Assembly (NCBI RefSeq): GCF_000219625.1
Contig: NC_018212.1
Location: forward strand, 2,250,501-2,314,500
Length of the DNA stretch: 64,000 bases
From: Zymoseptoria tritici IPO323
Taxonomy: Eukaryota; Ascomycota; Dothideomycetes; Mycosphaerellales; Mycosphaerellaceae
Reading direction: 5' to 3'
Made by a program: the position numbers and the translations under genes. Shown piece after piece: positions 1 through 10,879 of this stretch. The notes under the pieces were generated by a model. That model was not told where the DNA came from. It did no database searches and worked only from the letters and a program-made list of their open reading frames with translations. Every line of letters begins with the position of its first letter. The stretch's first letter is position 1.

Positions 1-1488
1 GGAGACCCGCGGCAGCTGGTGCTGGTCGGCGCGGGAGAGCGGTCTTGTGGCAGAGGTGTCGCCGCGGGCCACACAGGTGCAATAGGGCAGCCCGCGGCGA
101 CGCTTGTGATGTGTTTTGAGTGATCTGTTTGAAAAGCCGCCGCCGGTCGCCATATGGGTGGGGCAGACCGGCGGCGACAGCTGTAATCGATCTGGTAGCC
201 CTGCGAGCGGGAAAAACCGAAGCCGAAGTCTGTGATGAATGTCAGCGGCGGTCGTTGTGATTTGATGGATGTGAGTGGTACCTCCGTCACCGACGGCGGT
301 GACTGACGTTCCGAAGAACGAGGAGCTAAGCGTGCACACGGAATGGTCCCTCGTGTCGGCTCCCATACACCCGGCATGGTGGTGATATGAATGTTGATGG
401 ATAAAAATGTTAATAATAAGAATGTTGTGATGGAAGAAGAAGAAGAAGAAGAAGAAGGAGAAAGTGAAGCTGAGAAGTGAGGGAAGAGCTTGAAGGCGGC
501 AGCAAAATCGGGCGCTAGTACCGAATCGACAGCGGCGGCAGGGTTGAGTGAGCGTTGCTGTCGGGCTTCACATGTTTGGACGGAGGCCTTTAATGTGAGC
601 AATTCAATATCATCGATCACGAGGACAGCGATTCTGTCCGACAGTACAGCGTTCCGTCTGGCATCCTACCATCGCCACGACGTCCTCCGATCGAGCAATC
701 CATTCCTTCCGTCCTGTCTCGTCCACCAGACCGATCCACTTCGAGAAAAGCCACCGCTTCCGATTTACCTCAACGACCAGACCACCCTCAATGAATCGAG
801 TATACATCCTGGACCAACAGCATACCCTCTAATCCGATTGCCGTTGCTGGGAACAGCGTGTGGGAATGGCAGACCTGCTTGGCCCGTAAAGGTATGAAAA
901 GGAGATCGTCTGGCGTCAAGAGTTGGACACGAGGATTTGGGCACGACGAGGGAACAAGACCTCTACATCGATAGTACTGGCACCCGTACACATCACGCAG
1001 ATCGCTTAGGAGCGAAGTCGAATGGAAAGAAAGACTGAACGTCCTTAAAAGCGAAAAGTCAAGCCCGTACTTGTAGTCGACAGTAAGTCGTAGTACGTAT
1101 TTCGACCATGTCAATGCTGTCCACAGTTGCCTTGTAACGCAAATGCAAGAATTGCCCAAAGCAGCGATGTCTCACACTTTCCCATTGTTTCGCTCATGAA
1201 AGTTGCCGCATTAAGTATACTGGATCCCGACATTACCATGAAGGGCAGTGCAGGGCTTGGTACCATTCCTGGCAATCCGTGGAATGCATTGTATGGCGTC
1301 GAAGTAGAACCACATCCTGAGGCTTTGAATGCAACAATGCCGAGACGGAACTCCAACGTCGTATGTGCCTCCCTGCTTCTCCCGTCCACCAGCCTTTTGA
1401 CCGTCTGCAACCTCCCTGCTGCCCTCTGCAATCAATCGTGCCGTTGAAACCATTCCTCCTCCTCCACCTTCCAAACCGTCCCTCCCCT
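1..1488. other. ORF-poor stretch with a GAA microsatellite
   Basis: I see no credible gene here. Short open frames occur on both strands but none has a good start context, splice signals or protein-like composition. A run of GAA triplets lies at about 433-457. The first 300 bases are GC-rich and contain several scattered 'GGCGGCGA'-type words, which may be a weak degenerate repeat. Confidence 0.4.
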
Positions 1489-1803
1489 TCACGGGATCCA
1501 CCCCATCCTCCTCGCATCCTCCTCCGAATCAAACCCAACCACTCCCTCAATCCGCAGAATCCACTCTCTCGTCCGCCAATACACCGCAATATCCGTCTTG
1601 ATCTCCCAGACAATAGGCACCCCTTCCCAAACTATGCCGCCTCCTGTGGTCGCCGTGACGCCTTCAATGCCGAGGATTTGGATGGCCTGTCCGGCTGCAC
1701 GATTACTGGCTTCGTTCATGATGTCGTGGCGGAGATGGAGGAGGTGGACGACCGGCGTGCCGGGCGGTGGGAAGTCGGAGGGGGAGGATTGGCGGAGACC
1801 CAT
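1489..1803 (-). CDS. Hypothetical protein, 104 aa
   Basis: A single open frame of 104 codons starts at 1803 and reads like real protein: a Pro-rich start (residues 8-15), then alternating hydrophobic segments with two IVWE motifs (about residues 58 and 66) and a WRTREW motif. No family is recognised. Upstream on the minus strand an intron with good signals (donor GTAAGC at 1885, TGCTAAC branch site, acceptor CAG ending at 1822) would lie in the 5' untranslated region and end 18 bases before the ATG, which supports this start. Nothing around it is recognisable. The stop could be bypassed by another intron (GTGAAG follows at the end), so the C-terminus is uncertain. Confidence 0.5.
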   Translation of the reverse strand: MGLRQSSPSDFPPPGTPVVHLLHLRHDIMNEASNRAAGQAIQILGIEGVTATTGGGIVWEGVPIVWEIKTDIAVYWRTREWILRIEGVVGFDSEEDARRMGWIP

Positions 1804-2302
1804 TGCAGCGGCGCCGTGAGGCTGGTGAGCTTGGTGGGAGGTTAGCAGGCAATTTCCTGATTGTTCTCGAACTGCTGGGGCTTACTTGTATGTGTGTAGA
1901 TGGAGCTGGCGGCACAGTCGCTGGATATTGTGTGAGAGTGATGGTTAATGTTGTGTCGACTCGTTCAAATGTTGTCGGACATAGCTCGTAGCGCCAGATT
2001 AGAGCGCTGGTCATCCCTGCGGCTCCTCCAAAGTTCACTTCGCCGTTGCCTCTGCATGTGCAAGTTGCTCACCTTCCCACCTCCGACATCGCGGCCACCT
2101 TCCACTCCACCATGGACAACAACAACCATGATCGGCATCATCAATACCTGCGCACCATGCTGTATGCGTTTCTTGAGAGGCCTTGGTGTTCTTGGCCCTC
2201 TTTGACCTGTCAATCCATCCGACCGACATTCCATCCTGGCACTGAGCAACCATTCGCGGCGATTGCGCGAGATCTCATCACCGGCCAGAACTCAGTTCGG
2301 CA

Positions 2303-2580
2303 ATGGCGGGTGGAAAGGGTAAGAAGATTCACAATCATCGCGTATGTTCTACCATAACTGACCCTCTCCCAGGCAAGACTGATGCTGCGTCGGCACAAGA
2401 CCTGCCAAAGCACAACGCCGAAGCTTACCTCCAATGGCTGGAGGAAAGGGTGAGCAGAATCATAACTTTCGGACGTCTGGCATACGTTTAACACTCTCAC
2501 AGGCAAGACTGACGCCAAGTCGGATGGGGCATTCGCCAACACGAGGAACAACATCCGCCATCGAAGCTGCGGCGTACCTT
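2303..2580 (+). repeat. Tandem duplicated mini-exon plus intron (MAGGKG)
   Basis: Two copies 131 bp apart each contain ATG-GCN-GGN-GGA-AAG-G (16 nt, 2303-2318 and 2434-2449). Each is followed by a 54- or 53-nt stretch with a donor (GTAAGA, GTGAGC) and a CAG acceptor (ending at 2372 and 2502); copy 1 also has an AACTGAC branch site. GCAAGACTGA then follows in both. Splicing either copy gives a protein beginning MAGGKGKTDA. MAGGKGK is the usual N-terminus of histone H2A.Z, but the sequence beyond does not encode a histone fold. This looks like the duplicated 5' end of a gene whose remainder is lost or unrecognisable. Confidence 0.5.
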
Positions 2581-2982
2581 CAATTCGCCGCGAACGTTCG
2601 GAGTTCTCCTTTGGGTGTGATGGCGACCGAGGAGGCGAACTGGATTGACGCCGCTCGGGCACTGTGCACGCCCTGGCCGCAACAACTACAATACGGGTCC
2701 GTTCCGCGGTCTGATGAAGTCAAACTCTGATCACCACCATACCAGCATCGGCGAGAACCGGGCAGCGACGACTCAATCCCGCCCCGAAGGGGCGTGCTCG
2801 CCGCGAGGTCCGCCACCGCAACCATCAACAGCAAAGCAACACCTTACACCGCAGGACCTGCGTCAGTGCCACACGACAAGCCGAAGACCGTCATTGCCAG
2901 CGCCAGCTCGGCATCATCCGCCAACAAGACTCGTACCTCCTAGAGCACGCCAATCATTTATATATCCACCACCACCACCGCC

Positions 2983-3140
2983 TGCCAGACAACCCACGGG
3001 GACTCGACCGTTGCTCCGCCATACTTTGGCAGCAGAAAGAGAAGACAACAGGTGATGGATCAAAACCCGAACCATCCGCCAGACAAGCACGGGGACTCAA
3101 CCGTCGCTCCGCCATACCTTGGCAGCGAAAGCTACGGCGG
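2983..3140. repeat. Two-copy tandem repeat, unit about 95 bp
   Basis: The words GCCAGACAA, CACGGGGACTC, CGTYGCTCCGCCATAC and TTGGCAGC recur in the same order starting at 2983 and 3078, with few differences. Open frames cross the repeat but no gene is evident. Confidence 0.55.
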
Positions 3141-3269
3141 GTGGGGAGAGAGGGCTCGGTGGTTTTGGAGGGAAGAGGACATTCGTTTTTGGGCTTGGAA
3201 GCGGACACAATCAAGAGTACGCTCCCACTCCCAAAAACGAACAATGCAGGCAATGGGCATGGCATCGTT

Positions 3270-3712
3270 ACCATCAGCACCAGGCTCGTTCTCAGAACGG
3301 GATCAATATACGTGGTCAAACATGGTACACACACCAGGCCCATTCGCAGAATGAGACTCACACACCTGGTCACTCATCGCACGACGCGAACCAGGCTCGT
3401 TCTCAGAGCGAGAACCATCCTCCTGGTCATCCGAATTGGCAAACGCAGCTCGCGGTACCCCCTCCACCGCGAGATGAGCCATCGCCGTCACCACGAGGAT
3501 GAACCAGATACCAACTGCGGCGAGTCCTACTCGCCTGCAAACCAAGACAATTTGTCATCTTCCTGCAACGGATGGACAAGAAGACGTGGGGATTTCCGAT
3601 CACTCCATCCCGCACCACTGCAGATACTTCTCACATCAGCGAACATGCCGATTTCCGCTCATTCATTCCCGCACCACTACAATTACTTCTCACATCAGCG
3701 AACATGGAGCAA
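3270..3712. repeat. Short tandem repeats (CCAGGCTCGTTCTCAGA and 59-bp units)
   Basis: At about 3280-3430 the word CCAGGCYCRTTCKCAGARYG recurs three times at roughly 70-bp spacing, separated by ACACCTGGTCA-type words. At 3609 and 3668 a 59-bp unit (CCCGCACCACT...ACTTCTCACATCAGCGAACATG) occurs twice in tandem. No gene is supported. Confidence 0.5.
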
Positions 3713-5409
3713 GGAGCATTGGTGTTGCAGCCAGCGAGGGGCCGGTTTCTGCAGATCGGTCGACCTCGTGAGAAGGAGGTACGGCACTGGCAGTTCGCTG
3801 CAGCGCTGTCTGGTCCCAAGGCGGTAGACACACTGCTCATCACACCATGGGCAACAAGATCTCTCGTAATATCAGGAGGAATGTGATGAGACCCCTATAT
3901 GGCACTCAATACTGCTGTACGTCCAAGGGACGCAAGCTCCTGCGGCGGGATGGAACGTCCAAGTCTTCCCTCGTTCGTCGAAATGCACTAACTCGACAAT
4001 CGCGAGTGAAGACCAGTGCCTCCTTCGCCCCATCGAAGCTCAGGCTCTCGACAATGGAATTCACTTGCCCTGAGACGCAATCGCCAAGCGGCTCGCCCAA
4101 AGTCTGAGCGGTCAAGGCGTGAAGCAGCACCTCCACAACGTGGGCGACGGGCCGGAAAACGCTGCAACAGCTTCAAGGACCTAAACCCCGAGCTATGCCG
4201 CATTTACAGGACACGCATCTGGCTTTCTGCTATCGAGTCAGCCTATAGGCGGGATTGGTTTCGGCGCGGTGCCACCATACAATCCATGAGCCCCCAACAG
4301 CGCATGCACCATGTGGTGCGGCGAAGACACAAACTTCTGCATCTTGTTTCGAAGACGTCAGCGTAAGGGCTGGAATACGACTGGAAGCAGACTCAATCTC
4401 TCTGCGAAATGGCTCAGAAAGCTGCTGAGATCCGCGATCGATGGACAGCACCTTCGACTTCAGCGGACGCCATGCTATATTTGCGCTTCACTGTTCAGTG
4501 CTGCCACGAGAGAAGAGCTATATCAGAATGAAGGAAATCGGACACCAACTACCTCTTTCCATGTTCATGATTTCAAACAACCGCCCTCGTCGTGTGGCTG
4601 GCGCGATAATCGCAGCGTCAAGACCATCGAGCTGTCCGGCATGAGCATCGGTATCGACATTCTCAGCACTGGCTTCTCCCTGGCGTCTGACCGCTCTCTC
4701 CAGGAAGCTACGTGCGCTCTCCCCCGCCGTCGCTACGGATGCTATGGCTGTGGGTGTCATTGGTTGCGACATCATCCGCGAGAAGTCTTGCAAGTGATCG
4801 AAGAAGCAACGCTAAATCAAGACGGAGAAAAGCTGCGCACTTTAGCTCGTCAACATAGACGGCACTGCGAACGAGAGCCCGTACCACTTGGTCATCGCGA
4901 GCTCCACAGCGATCTCCAAGCTGGTGGTTTTGTCGCATTACCACAGGCTACGACACTTGCCCAAACTTTCAAATCATCAATGTCGTTGCTTCCCGGGACC
5001 TTCGGCCCGGGTTCAAGATCATGGTCGAGCAGGACTTCCGTATCTGCTATGCAGCAGGTCTTGGCTACGCGCAAGAGATTTTCTCTTCTCCCACACAAGT
5101 CATAGCCTCCGCAACCCACTCAGACCGGCTCATGGACCTCCAAGAGGACGAGTATGCGCAACGACATGACCGGCAACCGCTTCGTCGACGAGGAGGCCGT
5201 CGCCACAGACCTTGAGCGTTGGAAAGTGGTGGATACTTCGCGTGCTGGACCATGCGTCAGCGAATCCCCAGAAGTTGGCCGCAGGGCCTTTTTTTGAGGT
5301 TGAAGGGCAAGCTCGTCGTCATCAATGACTCGTTCGACTGCCGACATCTGGAAGTCAGAGCCGTCCGCTGCTGCGCCGATGGCTCCGGACAGGTGGGTCC
5401 ATCATGTTT
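3713..5409. other. ORF-poor stretch
   Basis: No gene or repeat can be supported. The longest open frame (4311-5105, plus strand) lacks a convincing start context and its translation does not look like a conserved protein. Confidence 0.3.
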
Positions 5410-6060
5410 CCTTTTGCAGTGACTGTTCCGTCGGCTCGACATCCTTTGACCGACGTGGCCATCACATATTGCCTGGCTCAGCGAGAAGTAAGTATACGAC
5501 TTGTGACATTGCCAGTTTGTACTCCACACATCATGCCCCAGAGAATTCACTGGTGGAAAGATGTGGTGTGGACCCCAGGCTGGATTGGCAAGGTTGTCGC
5601 CGTCATCGAGGCGTTCTGCTGAGGGAGTTCTGAGCCAGAGCCACCCGCAGCCGCGCTGATGGTGCTGGGCTACCCGGATAAAGCTTCTTTCTTGTGTGGT
5701 GAGTGGACCAAAACGTTCCGTCGACTTGGCCATCCTTTGCCGACGTTGCCATAACTTACTTGCTTGGTCTGGGCAGCGCCGAAGAACTTCCTTGGAGCGG
5801 GCTCAGTCTGTGCCGTATTCCCTGCCTCAGCGGATCCCCGAATTGTGGGAGGTGGTTCGAATCTCGAAGTCGAAGAGCGAGGTCGCCGTCATCACCGAGA
5901 CGTCCTGTTGCGCGCGAACTGACCTCCGAGCAGTCCGAGTGTGCACTGATGGCGCTGGTCGAGCCGAGTTCCGCATTGTACCTTTTGTGGTGAGTGGATC
6001 AAAGTCTCAACCAGTCCAACGCTACCGACACCTACTTGTCTGCTTTGGCTAGCATCGGCA
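5410..6060. repeat. Diverged tandem repeat, unit about 285 bp, three copies
   Basis: Three segments beginning near 5420, 5705 and 5995 share GTTCCGTCGRCT(T/C)G-like and CATCCTTTGxCCGACGT(T/G)GCCAT-like words, followed by a CTTGSYTSGGCT-like word. The third copy is the most diverged. No open frame is preserved through the array. Confidence 0.45.
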
Positions 6061-7702
6061 GGAAACTGGAACTCGCGAGGAATACTGCGTCAGAATGTCG
6101 TGGCTGCTGTGCTTCTGCAGGATTCCTGCGTGCAAACTTGGCGGCGGGCTTCTCCGTCTGGCAAGGAGCATGACGGAATTCGCAGACAGACAATGTCGGC
6201 GAGTCGTGCTCGCGCGCTTGAAGTGTTTTGCCGGGGTCCGTACTGGAGGATCTTGGAAAATGATGTCAAAAGACCGTACCGGCCGTTTCGGAGCGTCTTG
6301 CTTGACTGTTGCTCGGAGGTCGAATTTTCGTGGTAGCCCGATCAACGCAAATCTCGTCAGGTTTACCAGTGCCGGGCGTTGATCAGGGTCATTCATGTCA
6401 GCCGTGCGCTTGTCACAACGTTCAGTCACCGGCTATTGGATTCACATGGAAACGCTCCAGCTTCCGCGTCATGCGACCGTTGGCCGTCCCATTTTCCTGG
6501 TTCAGAGGCTCCGCCCTTGGCCCAAGGTTTAACAGCACACAGCATCGGGTGCTTCTCCGCTGGACTTCGACGACAGATGCTCTCTCGACCTCTCGGCCAA
6601 GGACCTGTCATTTCCAAGATCGACATCCGCACAAAATCCTTCGTCTAGCAAAAAGCCCGAAATCCGCCGCTTTGACCGTTGACGACAGTCTCCTCCGCAA
6701 TGTTGCCACTCCTGCGAGATTTCGGAACACAGCACCGATGGCTCTGCTCGGACGCTGACGTACCTGGTCGATGACTCTACCACGCTCTTTCTATCTCGGC
6801 GATCTTCTGCTGGAGTTGCATATGATTCGTTGTCACGTCCCGCTTCCTGGCTGGGCTGATCTATCTCCTGCACTCGGCCGGGCGTCAGGATCATCTCACG
6901 AGCGAACCATGCCTTGAAGCTCCGAATATGGAAGTACGCGGTATCGAACGCTTGAGCAATGGATGGACTCGTAGCAGTTTGACTCAAACGCCGACCCGCC
7001 ATTGCTTTCCTTACTAGAAGCTGTCTGCTCCACACAAGTACATCACGGCTCGAACGCCAGGCCGAATGGAAACAACGCTATCTCCCTGCAAACCTACATC
7101 AAGAAACCCTCGCAAAATCGCGAGGCCTGCTGGTATCGGCTCCAGCTAGGAGGTTTTGTCACAACGAGATTTTACCCGCCGCTTCCAATGGTTTCCAGGA
7201 GAACTAGCGAGGCGTGAATGGACGATCTTCTGTGTCGCTCTGAAACATGCTTCTCCCTTCCAGCAACTCCATCAAGACAGTGCCAGCTCCGAAGATAGCC
7301 GCCGCTGTCAAAGCCCGCAAGACGATTGCCTCGTGCTGCCCAGTCTGGATTGGAACGACTGGTCTCGCGGAGCAACTTTTGACATAGTTCACAACTACTA
7401 GGACTGTCCTGCCACTCCACGATTAGCAACGGTGGGAGAAGGATCGGAGCGGTCAGTGCCAGCTACCGATGATGTCAAGTTTCCTCGAGTTCTTGCACGT
7501 CACAGCGTCCTTCTCGCCATAGAATCCTGCTGCTTCGGCCAGGGACGGCGGAAAGTGGGCTGTTTTCATCAGAGCCCACAGCAACAATTGCCTGCCGCCA
7601 ACTTCTGATACAAGGCGCTTTCTAAGATTGTGGGCAGTGGCAAGCCAAGGAGCATGTGGTCTGTGACAGATCACGCAGCATGTCTACCACTCCGTCGGAC
7701 GC
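6061..7702. other. ORF-poor stretch
   Basis: Only short open frames on both strands, none convincing. One diverged copy of the GGGCGTTGGTCAGGGTCA word of the next array is present at about 6373, so the array or its relics may begin here. Confidence 0.3.
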
Positions 7703-9520
7703 TGGGCGTTGGTCAGGGTCAAATCTTCCCTGACGACTTTCCGAGTTGCGCGGCCTGCCCGCGCATTCCATGTTGTCTTGCACATCTGGTTCTCAGTTAT
7801 TCGACTTCGTTTGCTGGACCTCAGCTCTGCTCTTGCCGGCAGCATCCGACGACACCTCCGCACCGGCCCTTCGCGGTGTCAGCCTGCATCGACGACTCAG
7901 CTCGCCTACGTGCTGGAGTTTTGTGCATTGCCGCTGTCTGCATGTTCTGCGGCCTTCTCTCCTTCAGAGCCTATACAAGCCATTCCTGTCGATACTGGGC
8001 GTTGGTCAGGGTCAAAGCGTTGATGGCCGATTTGCTACTGCTCGACTCCCGACTTCAATCTGCTTCCTCAAAACCATGGGTCCGTCTCGACTATCTCTCT
8101 CTTCCGAGAAAGCTTTGAGCCCGAATCTCCGCTATTGTCACCGGCAGCATCCATCAGTACAAATGGACGCCGGTGGCGCATTGGATCGACGACTCCACTC
8201 GCTATCCGCGGTCCTCGGACATCTCTGCTGTTGATTTTCAGCACTTTTGCACTTCTCTCGCTGGGTCTGGTCCATGAACGCCGAGGTTGCTGCCTCCGGC
8301 CGACATTGCATACCATCCATACCTCATTACTACCCAGCATCGATTAGCTGTCGGCACTTTTTCTCACTCCAGTGCCGCATTGAACCGACGACTCCGCACG
8401 CCTACCTGCTGGGACCTTTCTGGTCTGGAATTTGTGTATTGCCCCTGGTCTCGGATTCTGGAAGTCCTTTCGTTCCTCGTGACCTGATCTGACGGAGCTA
8501 TCGCTGCGGCGTACAATCGACGCTGCATACTATCCAGACTTTCTCATTACAACCCCGCATCTGATCCCGAAGATGCCCCCTTTGTTGCAGCAGACAGCAT
8601 CAAATATTTCCATTGACCGTTGGTCAGGGTCAATACCTTCCTGACTGTCTTTTGACAGCTTGACTACTCGACTTGTGCGGCTGACACCCTCCTTGCGACT
8701 TGTTCTGGGCGTTGTTGTGCGGGTCTCGGACGTCTTCCTTCCAAGTCCAACGTTGCTGTCGCCGACAGCATCTTACAGCACGTTCTCGCCGCAGTATCGC
8801 ATGGGGTGGACGACTCCGCTCGCCTACCTGCTGGAACTCCGTCTGCTGGCTTCGTGCATTGCCGCTGACCTAGGATCTTTGAAGACTGTTAGGCCGCGGT
8901 CCGTGAGGACAGGCCCAGAACATTCGCGATTGCTGCCTGGCATCCATCCTCAATGGCGGCGAGAACACCCTCCGGCACGAGCTTCACTGCAGTGCCGCAT
9001 TGGATCGAGGACTCCGCTCGCCTCCCTGCTGGAGCTTCGTGCATTGCCGCTGACCTCGGCATTCTCGGTTCTACTTGGTCAATTAGCGCGGCCGCTGTTG
9101 CTGCATGCAATCGGGGCTGCATACTCTCCATCCCTCCTCATTAATATGAAGCATTTAATCTCCGAGGTCCGCTGTTGTCAACAATATTCTTCAGCACAGA
9201 ATCCACCGCAGTGCCGCATTGGATCAACGGCTCTGCTCGCCTACCTGCTGGAATTTCGTGCATCGCCGCTGACCTTGGTTCTCGGTCTTGAATGGCATAG
9301 CATGTCCGCATCTTGGCCTCTGTTGCGTAAAAGCCGCGCTGCATACCGTCCATATCACCTCATCGCTACCGACCACACCGGTCCGTGAGGCTCTGCGCGA
9401 CAGAACGCTTGCGCTTTCAGCACTTCTGCGACCTTGGTTAGCGCGATGCACATGCGGTTTCGGAGGGTAAAGAGATGAACTCGTGTGTGGACTGGGCGTC
9501 GGGCGTTGGTCAGGACATGG
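7703..9520. repeat. Diverged tandem/interspersed repeat array (about 6 copies)
   Basis: A core resembling GTGCCGCATTGGATCGACGA followed by CTCCGCTCGCCTACCTGCTGGAA and CTTCGTGCATTGCCGCTGACC recurs near 7885, 8177, 8371, 8793, 8987 and 9210. A second word, GGCGTTGGTCAGGGTCA, recurs near 7705, 7998, 8618 and 9501. Spacing is irregular (about 190-420 bp), so copies have gained or lost material. Base composition is not AT-shifted, unlike typical repeat-induced point mutation. No single frame is kept. Confidence 0.6.
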
Positions 9521-9771
9521 AGGCTCGCTGCGTGTGGGATGATTGCATTTGCGCTTTTGCTATTCTTCCGCCGAGTATATATATCTTGTTGAATCTCCTT
9601 CCTCTCGCCCCGGTGTAGGTTTCCGTCTCATATGTCCAATGGCGCCAATCGCTCGTCCTCAAGCACTGTCAGTTTTCTTTCAATGTAGTCTTCTTCCCGT
9701 CCCGAAGAACCCATGCTTAAGATCTCCTCACACTGCCCTCGTATCATCTGCCCAGCACGGCCTCACCACCA

Positions 9772-10093
9772 TCACTGCTTTTTTTTCACCTCCACCCTTC
9801 TCACCCTCAACTCCTCCTCCACTTGCCGTCTTCTCTTGCCTCGCCACACCTCTCTCAATCCCTCGCCCACCACCACAGCCCTCGCAAACCCAAACAACAT
9901 CACCAACCCCGCCATTTCCTGCAAAAAAATACTTCTCAGTCCCCGCAAGAATCGCGTCTCGATGATCCCACTCTCCCGGCCCGTAGATCTTCACCAGCAT
10001 CCAGTACGGCGTATCCTCCGCGGCCGGGCGAGTATTGAGGTTGTGGTATTTGAGGAGGCGCGGGAGGAGCGGACGACGAGGACGCAGTGGCAT
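9772..10093 (-). CDS. Small basic single-membrane-segment protein, 81 aa, two exons
   Basis: Exon 1 is 10093-9995 and exon 2 is 9918-9772. The 76-nt intron (9994-9919) has donor GTGAAG, an ACTGAG branch-like site, a T-rich tract and acceptor GCAG. The splice is phase 0 and moves the reading into a frame that is open to a natural stop. The ATG has a good context (ACCAACCATG). The product begins with a Pro/Arg/Leu-rich basic stretch that could be a mitochondrial targeting sequence, then has one hydrophobic segment around residues 35-50 (LVMLFGFARAVVVG) and a strongly charged Arg/Lys/Glu tail. That layout suits a small inner-membrane or subunit-type protein, which is inference. No family is recognised. 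Confidence 0.6.
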
Positions 10094-10283
10094 GGTTGGT
10101 TCTTTGTCTGTGAGCCGGATTAGAATGTTGAGAATGGTGTGTGTGGTGTGGGTGGCAGGGGAGGATAAAGGGAGGCGTGGAGGGGTGGTCTTCTTTGTTG
10201 TGAAGTTGAGGTTTTCCGAGGTGAGATGGACCTCTGGTTGTGAGCGGTTTGTACGTTCTATTCTCTCGTGTGGTGGCTTTCCT

Positions 10284-10610
10284 CTACTGCTTTCCCTCGT
10301 TCCTGTCGTCGATCGGAGGGTGCGGAGCGGAGTTGTCGTGCACCCGGGGTGGAGACGATGCTGGCGGAAGCACGATGCGGACGATGGGAGAGTGCGGGAG
10401 GGAGTCCGGCGCTGTCGGTCGTTCGTCCTCTACCAAAAGAAGGGCGCTGATGCTGCGGTATACGACGATGGAAGCAGGCTGTCTTGTTGATGCTATGGAG
10501 AATGTGCTGGAGATGTCCTCGAGTACTGCTCCACACTGCTGGACTCGACATATGACGTTAGTCAAGTCCACTCCTCCCCGATGTTCCGCCGGCGGATAGC
10601 CCAAATTCAT
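10284..10610 (-). CDS. Hypothetical protein, 108 aa
   Basis: An open frame from the ATG at 10610 (context TTGAACATGAA) reads a plausible protein with the segments NLGYPPAEHRGG, VDLTNVICRVQQC and VVYRSISALLLVEDERP, and a Pro/Ser/His-rich tail. The frame stays open upstream to 11159, but that part is low-complexity Arg/Gly and includes repeat DNA, so I take the internal ATG. It lies head-to-tail with the 81-aa gene, about 190 nt before that gene's start. No family is recognised and extra exons are possible. Confidence 0.4.
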   Translation of the reverse strand: MNLGYPPAEHRGGVDLTNVICRVQQCGAVLEDISSTFSIASTRQPASIVVYRSISALLLVEDERPTAPDSLPHSPIVRIVLPPASSPPRVHDNSAPHPPIDDRNEGKQ

Positions 10611-10879
10611 GTTCAAGTCCAGCGGAATACGACATCGTCTCAACAACAACTCACATCCTCCATACCGCCCTCGTCCTCCGCGCCAACACACCATACCAAC
10701 AGCACCACCACCATGCACATCATGCAGCGCCCTGCCCTCGAGATCGTTCCGCCGAGATCCGCTCTCCCTCGCCCGCTCCGCAGTGGCGGAACTCCTCCTC
10801 CTCCTCCGCCTCCACCGCCTTCGTCGTCTGCTTGAAGCGGCAGCAAGTGTAAGTACTTCTCCATCCCTCCACTTCCCTT

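Noticed and set aside
10581..10835. Poly-proline ORF
   Set aside because: The proline run comes from CCTCCT/CCGCCT simple sequence. There is no start or conservation evidence, and the opposite strand is equally open.
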